DNA of 64,000 nt. Source: Enchytraeus crypticus (taxonomy: Eukaryota; Annelida; Clitellata; Enchytraeida; Enchytraeidae). This document shows, in pieces, positions 44,701 to 57,400 of the stretch. The position numbers and the translations under genes are program-made. Under the pieces are notes generated by a model. That model was given only the letters and a program-made list of their open reading frames with translations. It was not told the DNA's origin and searched no databases. Position 1 is the first letter of the stretch. Every line of letters begins with the position of its first letter. The stretch spans positions 580,501 to 644,500 of the forward strand of contig CAJHZI010000481.1 in assembly GCA_905160935.1 (NCBI GenBank). The letters run 5' to 3'.

Positions 44701-46381
44701 AGGAAGTCCCAGGATTGACCGGGAGTCCATCCAATTACACCGGACTCAATCCACTGTGAAGCCGAACATACGAAGATTTACACGACTCGTTCCGGGTAAA
44801 TCAAACCTGATCTTGTTTCAAGTTCTCACTGACAAAAAGAATGAAACTTTGGGTCAAAGATCTTGTGCTTGAAGCTAAAGCAATGCCTAACATCAATTTC
44901 ATGTCTCAAAAGCACGTTAGAGATTAACGGCTTGTGAATTTGAACCCTGCGCCTGCTGATCAGGATTTGGACAACTTACGGACACGCTGCCGTCCTGTCT
45001 CAGTAGCGTACTAGCGCACCGATAACTACTAGCGCACCGATAAGTATTAGCGCACCGATAAGTACTAGCGCACGCATATGTACTAGCGCACCGATAAGTA
45101 CTAGAGCATCGATAAGTACTAGCGCAACGATAACTACTAGCTCACTGATAAGTACTAGCGCACCAATAACTACTAGCGCACCAATAAGTACTAGTGCACC
45201 GATAACTACTAGCGCACCGATAACTACTAGCTCACTGATAAGTACTAGCGCACCAATAACTACTAGCGCACCAATAAGTACTAGTGCACCGATAGGTAAT
45301 ATCTCACTGATACGTAATAGACAACGGTAAGTACTAGCGTGCCGCTAAGTACTCACTGATAGGGCTTTATAACTTAGCGGTATTTCTTATTATGGTGTTT
45401 TCAGGGAATGACACCCCTGCCCAGTAAATGTTAGTCGAAGCTGAGGAAGGCATAGAGGGGCCAACTGAGCATACGCAAAATCCTCCAAGAATAATGGTAT
45501 AGCAAAACGTATGTTAGATGACTTAAAGATCCACTCGCATGTGAACATGAAGATGAAAACGGAAGATAGAGATGATGGAAGGCTTTATGTACCATGAACC
45601 TTCCAGTAGGCAGTGCACTAACAGAGTGATGCTTCATGGCAAAAACTTAAACCCTAGCTCGTACGGTTTCAGAGTCCACTGACAAGATATAGGATTATCT
45701 TCTTTATTGCGGTCAAGGGCAAATTTAAGAAATACTTCTTATACGCACGATGACAATAAACCCCACATATTTGCATTCCATGGCAAATTCTTAAAGGTCG
45801 GTAGTTCAGTTCTAGGAAGTTCCGCTGAGATCATTTACACGGGTGAAGCACGAAAAAGTGAAGTAAAAATAAAGTGTAATCCAGTTGAGTGCAGGGGACA
45901 GCGAGAGAGTAAAATAGAATCCACTGCAGCGGTGCTTTAAACGACGAATAAACCTAAGCAATAAAATTTAAATGCATACACACGTAAAAATGCATAAACA
46001 GTATATATATATATATATATATATATTCACATTATAACATTATATACATGTATATATATGTATATATAATGTACACTGTATATCTACTGTGGAAAGCGTA
46101 AGACAGAGAAGCGTGGAGGCGTTATATAATACCATGGACCTGCCAGTAGGCAGTGCACTAAGAGAGAGAGATACTGTATATATATACATTATACACTAAT
46201 ATACATGTATATATATACACATGTATATATATATATACTGTATAATATTATACCCATTATACACGAATAAATATATATGTATATATTTGTGTGAATATAT
46301 ATGCATGTATATATATATATATCTACATGTATATAGTATAACAGTATATACTGTATATACATGTGTATACTTGTATATACA

Positions 46382-46422
<41 letters not shown>

Positions 46423-47476
46423 GTATTTTGTCCGAAACTCTGAAGAATAGACCAACCATAAACCCTGCATATGTCGTATGAGGCGATTGAGCAGGAGCTG
46501 AAGAAGGCAATGGAAACCTACCTCAGAAGCCATATTTTTCCCATGCTATAGACTACATACGGCCAGAGCTGGCCGTATGTAGTCTATGTAGGACATAGCT
46601 TTTTGTGAAGGGAGTATTTATTGATCTATGGAGTGCTCCATACGGGCGTGAAAGCAGACTCTTAGTTTGAATACGTGTCTTGGACCTGCAACTTGGCAGA
46701 ACACTAAAGAAAGGGAAGGAGGAACGATGGCACCAGTCCATAAAACACTTGTAAAGAACTCCCGAACACTTCTCGTATAGCCTGTAATGAACCAACCACT
46801 GTCGTTAAATAGATTTTCTCTTCTCTTGTGAGATTCACTGCAGGCTTGCTATTGTCTATAGTCCGTCTGTTATTAATTTAATTTGTTGACTCAGTGGGAA
46901 ACCATTCCTTGATTAAGGGCTGCTTAATCACAGGTAGGTTCTATCTGTATCCTTTCTAACAAGATGCCTTCGCTCCATTGCCTCAAATTGTCTATCATTG
47001 TCGATGTAAAGCAGTTTCTAATTATGTCCTACGTACGTGTTCCGATAACTTAATGACGTTATTTAGGAGATATCCCAGACTAAATTAACTTCATGTGCTT
47101 CGTTCGTTTTATATCTTTCTTTCTTAAAAGCTTTCTATATCCACATGACTGGTTGGTTTAAGGGTGATTTGCTAAGAAACCTTTACACGTTGCACGGTAC
47201 GCTTTATTACTGTATCGCTATTTCAACTATGGGCTAGTCTACTGAACCATGATGAATTTAAAACGAATTTCGTGGAATGTATAACAAGAAGTACACAAAG
47301 GGAACGGACTGAACGGTTTCCCAATCTGAAAGATGGACAAATTGTTCAAGTTTCGTCTGAATATTTTTTTTCTAACAACATTGCAGTTCTAAATTCTGTT
47401 AAGAACATTCTGGAATCTTATTTTACTAGTTCTGTAGCCAGAACATGCGTTTAGTAATGTGAGAATCTTCGTAAGA

Positions 47477-47511
<35 letters not shown>

Positions 47512-50500
47512 TGCACTGCCTACTGGCAGGTCCATGGTACATAACGCCTCCACTCTTCTCTGTCTTCCACCTTCCTCTTCAATTCCACACATGAGTGGGT
47601 CTTTAAATCATCTAACATACCTAATCTCGGCCTGCCCCTTCCTCTTTTTCCTTCCATTCTACATTCGTAAGGTTATATGATTAAATAAATAAAAAGTTTG
47701 CTTTTAAGATTAATTTTAAATTTGCATTTAATTAAGAAATGGTCAGAACTCATGGCTTCTTACTGATTTATCTGTAGTAGATCAACTTGTAAGAATCACT
47801 GAACCGAGAGGATATTGATACTCATGTACGCCAGACATTGCAATCTCTGCTTATACGGTCAGTTGAATTATGAAAACAGACAAGTGAGTTTTATTGGAAC
47901 ATCTACGCTATTAATGGAATTTAAGCCAGAACTACTTTCATCTGTATCAAACTTTATATTTAAGTTTGATAATGAAAATAGCTGAAAGGGTTTGACATTC
48001 TGCTAAACTTTGAGGACCAAGTTTATATGCAGTTGTTGCAGAAGAGAAGAAAGGAACGGAACTCAGTTCCACTGGCTCTCATTGTTTCCGTGATACGTTC
48101 CCATGCTATAGGAACCCATATTATAGATACTAGGCACCTTTTAAAATGTAAAGGGCGCTCCAAGAAATTTTGCAGTTCCACTAATTCTGAATTTCCACTT
48201 TAACCACTGTTTGTATTTTCTTAGTGAAGTAAATTAAACTCACATTATAGTGAAATTATCAACTATGTTGATATCTATCACTTTTAATACCACATGTTTA
48301 AACCGTTAGGCAATTTAGACAATTTTCCGTTTAACCAGTCCAGTGAATGTCCGAGATTTTACTCTCAGATTAGTGCGGCTGGGATTCGAACCCACGAGGA
48401 TTCAATTCACCTCAGGATCAGTCATTTAAAACTTCATGACGTTACCCCTGCGCTATTTAGGCACTCAATTAGTCATTATTTTGAGAACCAGTGGCTCAGT
48501 GGATAAGTAGCTCGCGAGTCAGGATTGAGATGGATGAAGTCTAAACCACACTGGGTTTCAATTCAGCAGCATGTATGAAACTATCAAGGTAGGTTATAGT
48601 GTGTTTAACGTCAAGGTTCAGAAGCACAAGGCTTCTCTTCAAGACGACTCGACACACTCGAGCTACCTTCACAAAGATTAAGGTAACACTAATTTACTGG
48701 TAAGTCACTGGTGTGTAACTAATCATGCAGTAACAGTTATGATACTGTCAAATGTCAACAACAACACATGAAGGACCTGACAATAAAACGAGTATTTAAT
48801 AAAATTCTCTTCACTCGTATAGCGTGAAATAAATGTAGGCTTAAACACCTTTATTTGACACAGATGATAATATTATTAACAAAACGCTTTACAGCTGATC
48901 AGTTCTGTCGCGACATAGAACGTTTTGATATTATCTTACTAGCTCAGTGAAGAACACTTCGGTAGTTTGCGCATAAAAGATGAAAACCCAACTTCGTATT
49001 GAATTTCTTTTTGAATTTTTTTATTATTATTTTTTGTTTTATTTTTTTTACTTTTCCTTTTTTTATTATTTTTTAATTTTTAATTTTTATTTATTTATTT
49101 ATTTATTTATATTTATTTATTTTTAATTTTTATTTTTATTTATTTATTTATTTTTAATTTTATTTTTATTTTACTTAATTTTAATTTTGAATTTCTTGCC
49201 ATGTATGTGAGAAATATTTGTGAATTCATACGCAAATGACTGATGAACAAATAAATAGTCATATAGATGATTTAGTCTAAAAATTGAGGTGTTTAACTTT
49301 ACCCATCAATAAAATTGCAATCATACAGAATCATTACTTTCTATCGACACTCTCCACTATCATTTTGGAATGTCTGTATTACATACGAACACTCAGGTCG
49401 CCGAGTTAATGCCGTTAAACCTCTTGTCCCTATCTATCACTGAGATAACGAGTCTACTCGTCCAACCCAAGGCCGCCTAGACCCGGGGGACCGTCCCAAG
49501 GTCCTGACGACTCGGCGAGATGGAAGTCGTCCTCGATGGTTTGGTGGGACTTCGCATGCCGGTCCCTGGAGGCATTCCTGGGATGAATTTTAGTTTATCA
49601 GACCGTGTTAGATAGAACTGCGATATGAGAGCATATTGCGAGATTATATATTACATATTATGCAATCTATGACCCCTATCTCTTCTGTCTGGAGGGGTAG
49701 GGTTTATTTCATCGTATGCCAGTTTTTCTTACCAACCACAATCGTGTTTACGACGTTTTGTTCCGATTGACTGGAGCCAGTGGCGAAGTCGGTAAGATAC
49801 TCGACCGCGGATCAGTAGGTGCGGGGTTCAAATCCTGGGCTCGGCCATCACTGACATCGCTTTCGAGTGATGAAACTGACGTTAACATTAGCTTTTATCT
49901 CTTTGTTTTATATTTGTATTCTTCTGGTATAGTTTTAATGGCTGGAGTTGCTTTCTACAATGGGTATTCAGATTAGACACAATAGGTACTACATAAATTT
50001 AGAATTTGACGTTTCATTTTAATATAAACTTCTAATCTCTTAGGCTTTGGCATAATTTAGTGTGCTTACATATAATATCATTACTAGGCCCATGTCAAAT
50101 TTTATAAGTCAATTCTATGAATCAATTCTTCGATATGACAGATATTTCGTGAATAGTCAAGATCGTGTTTTTTCTGAAAGTTCAATAAAATTTCTATTTG
50201 TCACAACGGCTCATGTATACTTGGCTTGAAACAGATAAGAGTAAATTCATACAGATTTTCAACCTCTCTGCAAGTCAGTTTTCAGATAAAATAGTCACAA
50301 CATTGCTTTTCAGATGATCAATTCAGTGCTCTGCTAGAGGTTCGAATTCTATTTTCTCGCGAGTCATCGGTAATCATAAGAACTGGACAAACTTTGAATG
50401 AGTTAGATGTCATCTCTAGCATTTTTCATTTCAGATGAATCATTACAAAAAATCTCTGTCTCTCTAGTATTCTGCAAGTTGCAAGATCAAGTTACATATT

Positions 50501-53500
50501 CCCACACAAAAGCTTTTTGGCTTCATAAAGAGCATTCTGCCGATCAATAGGCTAATCCCTTCACAAAATATACCATAGGCATATTTTACTGTATCCTGGA
50601 GTTTTCGCAAAATATAGCATCTGAAGTTGTTTCAATTTGCCTTCCTCGGTTTTTGCTTAGTCGTCTCTTACAACACACGCAGTTTATTGTTTGTGTATTC
50701 TTCAGTGTGCTAAAAAGTTTAAGTAACTATAGGCCTATTCGTTTGATTTTTCTAAATTTAGTATCATATTATAAAATATAGTCCTCTATTTATTTTCGCA
50801 TGAGCTTAGTTTATTCTGATAACAATATAGTCCTCTATTTATTCTGATAAAACATCTTAGTTTAATTTTTTTTAATCTTTAAAATATTTAATGTTTTCTC
50901 TTATTTCTTCTTATCGACACAGCCTACTTGCACTTTAGACGAATCTCTGAAACTTGATCTGTCTCTGTTTCTCCTTTATCAAGACTTTAGTTGCAGAGAA
51001 ATGTTTCATAAATTTTATCCATCGCGATCATCTGGAAAAAGTAATAAAATTCAGGCCGAAAGGTCAACTTCAGCAGGATAAAGTTAAAACTTGCACGCAA
51101 TTGTTATTGATTGTTATTTTTGATTGTTATTACTGTTATTAATGTAATTAATATTATTGTTGTTATTATTATTGTTATTATTGTTATTATTAGTGCTGTA
51201 ATCGTATGTGAATGCATTCGATCTAGTAAAGAAAAAAGATGTATTTAATTAGCATATCATAATTCACTGAATCCGAACTAGTATTAGTAACATTCATTTT
51301 AGCAGTAGATAATTATGTAATTTTTATTAGAAAATAAAAAGAAACATACTTCAAAATTTCCGTAAAATACACATGTCGTAAGAGATGACCAAGCAAGGAA
51401 TTAAGGTAGGCAGTGGAACAATAGAAATGTTGTATTTAACGACCGATTTCTCAATTAAATCTGCAGAGGACCAAATGGATGGATGAAATATTTCTTATCA
51501 TCATTTCTCAGTGTCTTCTACGACGGTTGGCTGTTTTGATAAATACTTATAATCAAAGTGGGCCATGAACGAAAGGCTATTTGCATTGATTCGTCTATCA
51601 AGCCCCAAATTGCCGAACATTATTGGCTGGATAATGAATATTAACTCACATCTACTTGGTCTCTATACTGTTTCAGGCGGACAAAATACATAGTGGACAT
51701 ATACATAAGCATTAGTGATTGGTGAATTATATAACCCAATTCGAGTCTTAATAAATAGTTAGTCTACTATTTTTTATATTTTTGTCTTTAATATTATATA
51801 GATTTTCGACAAGGTTAATTGAACATGTTCATTTTTAATAATAGTAAATGGTAAGAAATAAATGTTGTTCGATGATGCTATATTAATAATACTATTAATA
51901 TATAATATTATTAATGTAATATTATTTCGATTTTACTTCAAGGTTAATGAACTTCTTCATTTCAAATACTAATAAACAATTAGAAATAAATGTTAGTATA
52001 TTATAATTCACAGAGAGCAAATCATTATAAAAATAACTGTAAAATTAATGCTATCTACATGTTTATGGCTTAGCTATGGGGGTACTATACTGATTTTTGA
52101 AAATTTAAAAACATATTCACTGTTTTACTGAAAACACCCATATTGTGGTGATTCTGACCGCCGTTGCTGCTGCTGATATTCTAAATTGCAAGATATTTAC
52201 GTCATTGAAACTCTCCAGATTATAAAAATCTCTAAAATAACGTTATTTCGACATTGCGAATTCTGTAGCGAATTGAAGAATAAGACCGTTTGTTTGTCAT
52301 TCATTACTCATTCTATTGTATGAATGCGAGCCTCTTAGATTCATAGTCATACTAAGACCCAGAGCATAAACCAAATTACTGTAAAAGGCATAAATTGAGA
52401 ATAAAAGAATAATAATTGTGAATGAAGTGCATTAGGTAAAGGATTGTAAAAACTGTCCTCGACTCATTCTAGGAGAGTGTTTTCGGTCGATAGGACCATT
52501 AGCAGAGTTAGCATCGTCAAATTTGTCATCAAGAATAACTCCTAGTCGTCGATGATTTACGACTTTCATTTCACGAAAATATGAAAATTTCCTAAAGATT
52601 AATAATTTTAATATCATCTAATAACAGTTGATTCTAAACTAGAGAGCTTGTAATCAGATTCGTCTGTACTCCAAAATCCAAGCTCAAATATTTTGTAATA
52701 CATATTTTTACTTTTGAATTTTCTATTAGGACAAATGCATTCATTTTTCAATGTTTTTTAAATAAAACATTGCACTAATATTTGATAGTTTTTTCTCAGC
52801 TTTTATCTAACATAGTTGATGCTTCATTTGGTATAGCAGAGTAGACATTATATTAAAAAGTTCATAAAATGTATTACTTAAATACAGCGTAGAATGAAGG
52901 AACCAGAATATAGTGTTTTTAAAGCTGAGAATATTTCGCCTATGGGCCCATTAGGGGCGAAACTATTGTAAAATATCTTCATCACAATGGTCTTTTTGCC
53001 ATTCCGCTTTTAAAATGATTCAGTATTTCGCAGCGAATTCATAGTTTGACCTTTCTTGTCAATTTTATTGTTCTTCTTCAATATTAGTTTAGTCTGTTTT
53101 ACGAAGCAAAAAGTTGAAAGAATGTTTCAAAGAGTTTACGAAGCAATAGTTTCGTTTAGTTTAAATCGCAAATTAACAAAATACAACTGTACAGAATATC
53201 TATATCGCCTTACCCAAACGCATCAGCCATACAAACCCCACTATAAAATATCAGAGCCAACAGTACATAAGAGCAAGATGTTTCTTTATATTTCAATTTG
53301 TTACAGAGAGAATGATTTAATTTTATCTATGTACAATTAAATTAATTAACTTTAATTAACTGAAGAGAGTTCCAATCATTTGTTAGAATTTACAATTTAA
53401 TCTAGTGGGGATATTTTAACCAGGAAATTGTAGCACAGGAAGACTTACGATAATTCAGTTTTCTTTCGCTTTAACTTACATCGTCAAATTTACTCAGATG

Positions 53501-54388
53501 TCGAGTTATTTGTCCCTCGAGAATTTCTTCAAGAGCTCCCGTGTAAGCTGTCAACACACGTTAATGCAGAAGTGTATGACGATGTCATATCATTACACCT
53601 CAAACAGAAGATTTCTAATCTATACTGTAACATAGTGTTACTGTAACACTATGTTACAGTATACCTATATGTCTGAAAACATTTAAACCATGACCAACAT
53701 GCGTGCGTTGCTATAAATTTAATAATTAACATAGTTTTGCTAATCACAGAAGGTCAAAGTTTTATATTGTGCATAATTAATTATTTCAGTAATCCTGCAT
53801 AAAGTTAATAATAAATACTTTGCGCTCTGGTACATCTATTTTAACTAGCGTATGTTTATTAACATAGAAAACTGCACAGAGAACACACAATAATAATTTG
53901 GGGCGGGATTTAACACACTCGGTTACATGTAAGCTTGCGCGTCAATTGATCGATGTTAAGCTCAATCGCGCCAGTTAGTACTTTGTGGGCGACCACCTTG
54001 GAAGCCCGAGTGTTGACAGCTTTGAAAGAAAAAATTCAGATGGCATTAGAAAGTAATTGTTAAATCGGCAATGGCTGCAATTGATGCGCCAACAAAAGGC
54101 AACGATTACCAATAAACATGGAGAGGAATGGAGAAAAAAAACGAAAACTACCTCTAGCTAAAAATTATCTCTCTACTATTTCGATGATTAATCGTAATTA
54201 TGCAATATGAACAGTTTCAGAGGCGGAATGCGTACTCATGTGTTCGAAGTGTGACTCTAATGAGGATACTCAGTTCAGTAGATGTGAAAAGAACCCCCCT
54301 GCTCCCATTGATTGCGGCAGGGCCTTCAAAAACTGCATCATAGCCATAGAATACAACAGTGAAGGTAGTAGTCTTTGTCTTCCTCCTT

Positions 54389-54425
<37 letters not shown>

Positions 54426-57400
54426 GTGCGTGAGTGATTAAGTGAGTGATTGAGTGAGTGAGTGTGTGAGTGAGTGAGTGAGTGAGGGAGGGAGTGAGGG
54501 AGTGATTAAAGGACTGAGTGAGTGAGTAAGTGAGTGAGTGAGTGAGTGAGTGAGTAAGTGAGTAAGTGAGTGAGTGAGTGAGTGAGAGAGAGAAAGAAAA
54601 CATGGATTATAATCTATATATTCTGTGCTAATTATATTTCAGCAGAGCTATCGAACTAATAAATGGAAGTCAGAAGTCCAAGAGCTTTGGAAACAATAAA
54701 ATAATTAAAAGTACATATTTACTTAAGTAATATTAGAAGATATTTTGTTAATCTGGGCTAAATAGACTATGCTTTCGTTATGGGTAGCCCGTATTCTAAC
54801 GAAAGACAACCGCAATATCGAGGCTTCAATACTCCATTGTCTTACAGTTAGCAAATTAACTATAACTAAAAACAATGATATATTTTTATGAATCTTTGCT
54901 TTGAGCCGCTCACATATAGAAACGTTCATCAGAAGTCAAGGACTACCAATAGCCATGGAGAGGAAAGAGGAGATAACGAAAACAACAACAACAGCAACCA
55001 AGAAAGGAAACAATGTAAACACGTGAGGTTGTTATGTGTGTAACTGTACGAGTAAAAAATAAGAAGTTAACAAAATTCTCAGAGTGCTTCCACTTTTTCT
55101 GCTAGTTACAGCAATGTCTCTCACGTATTCGGCTAGTGATAGAACTCTCTCCCACGTATTCGGCTAGTGATAGAACTCTCTCCCAAGTATTCGGCTAGTG
55201 ATAGAACTCTCTCCCAAGTATTCGGATATTGATAGAACTCTCTCCTACGTCTTCTGATAGTGATAGAACTCTCTCCCATGTCTTCGTCTAGTGATAGAAC
55301 TCTCTCCTACGTCTTCTTCTAGGGCTAGAACTCTCTGCTTCGTATTCTCCTACCTAGTGATAGAACTCTCATGTCTTCGTCTAGTGATAGAACTCTCTCC
55401 CACGTCTTCTGCTAGTGATAGAACTCTCTCCCATTTCTTATGCTAGCGACAGTTCTTCACCCTAGGAGTCCAGTATTTGTCAGGAAGCATTCAACTATTT
55501 ATGACTTAACACACGTCCTGCGTTAAGCGTGGGATGCTTGAATTAGTAGCCAGTTAATTCTTCATCAGAGCGTATCTTCATTTCATTTATGAATAAAAAG
55601 TGTATAGGATCTCAAGGTAGGTAATTAATACTTTATTATTATTATTATTATTATAATTATAATTATTATTATTATAATTATTTATTGCCCTGGTCTCTAT
55701 AAGGCTAAGAATTGGATAAAAGAACGACTTAAGTTCATTAAATGAAAGATTTAAAAAATGTTTAAAATAATTCCTCTACGCTCTGGGAGGCCGCATTCGC
55801 CACGAACGCAGACATTAAAGCGCTGGAGTGCAATAGATTGGCGCTGCCATAGAAAGGCTTTTCGCGTTGGTCGCCTGTAATTATTATTGTTGCTATTAAT
55901 ATTTTTATTATTTATTTTTTTAATTCTATTTTTTTATTATTATTACTGTTTACCCGGGTGATAAGAACCGCGGATTTGATTTAAATGAGATTCCAGCAAT
56001 ACGTGATGGATGAATCGCCCTCAGGCTATTTGAGATAATTTGGCTGCTTATCTTCATCACCATCATCAATATTATTACTACTATTGTTATTATTAATACT
56101 ATTATTATTAGACGAGTTAAGTATTCACTAATTTTAAATCTAAATGTTTTTGGCTGATTCTTACATCCAATAATGGTCCAATTTTGAAAGAAAAATTCTA
56201 TTGTTATTAGCTAAGAAAATTTTAATATTATTATGAAGCTCCCATTGAAATTGTGTCTTGTTGTTTTTCTTTTATTTCCAACTGTGTCGTGCGCAATTCC
56301 GTTATAATCGGATCAAGCCATTTATTTCAGACTTTGTCAAACAAGGCGGCTTTGCAGAGAATTATCAATTTGTGTATCTAAGCGATTCGCATTGTGCGAG
56401 ACCCAAGCGTCAATTAGTCGAAATGCAGCAGACAGATTTATTGGATGCCTAGTAAGCAAAATTATCAGAGTGAACACTTTTAGTGCTACATTCCCTGGCT
56501 TTTTATAACCAGGATAACTTTTTATTGCAACATAAAATCATTACATAAAGTGATATATAATATGATAAAATAAATAAATAGATAGTAATAAATTCAATAG
56601 ATAAACAGATTTTAGATGTAAGACTTATGACAATAAACGAATATATTATTATTATCTCAATTTATTTCCTTTTGTTATTAGTACCTTACCATTATTATAA
56701 AATCGTTATAATTATTTAAATTCAAATCGGTAAGTAAAATTCATTTAATGCTATGGTTCGGCATAGAAGGGAGCAACATATTGGTGTAAGAATGTAAAGC
56801 TGACGTCATATGAATACATGCTAGACAAGAGAGAGAGAACCATGATCATTTATTTGTAACTGACTCAAAATATCCACAAAGTGCATACAACTAGACAGAA
56901 TACAAATAAAACGGCCGTCAGAAAGAGCACAATTGAGCTCTATCTAGCTGACTACCGGAAACACGGAAACATAGCAACATAGCAACATAAGATCTTAGAA
57001 AACTGGGAGATAATAAACATAGATAATGAAAATAGCATTGAATTGTAAAGAGCAGAACATTACAGACTAATTAAAGCAGAAACTAAAGATTAATAGAGCT
57101 AAAAGTGCCCTAAAATTAAAACCGGATTCAAACAGTAGTAGGCCTACAGGTCGGACTAATATTAGTAGATAACCCCTGAACGATTAGAGGTTCTACTGAC
57201 TTGGAGACATTGTATAACTGCAAACATAGACATAGACAATCATTTCCAAGTATCAATTAAATGCTGTTTGTATATTTTGTTAAAAACTGATTCAGTGGAA
57301 CAGGTTCTGATTTCACTGGAGATATCATTCCAAATTGTACATCAAGAGTTTACAAAGGAGTTGAAAAAAGCACAATTGGATTGTTTATAAAGGTAATTAG

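Noticed and set aside
46189..46533. Tyr-Ile repeat frames on both strands
   Set aside because: Translation of an (AT)n compound repeat; open on both strands, as expected of a repeat.
53056..53340. 94-codon plus-strand frame
   Set aside because: AT-rich composition typical of chance open frames here; no domain, no splice-site support.
53621..53663. Palindrome considered as a microRNA hairpin
   Set aside because: A one-base loop cannot give a Dicer-type precursor and the stem is too short.
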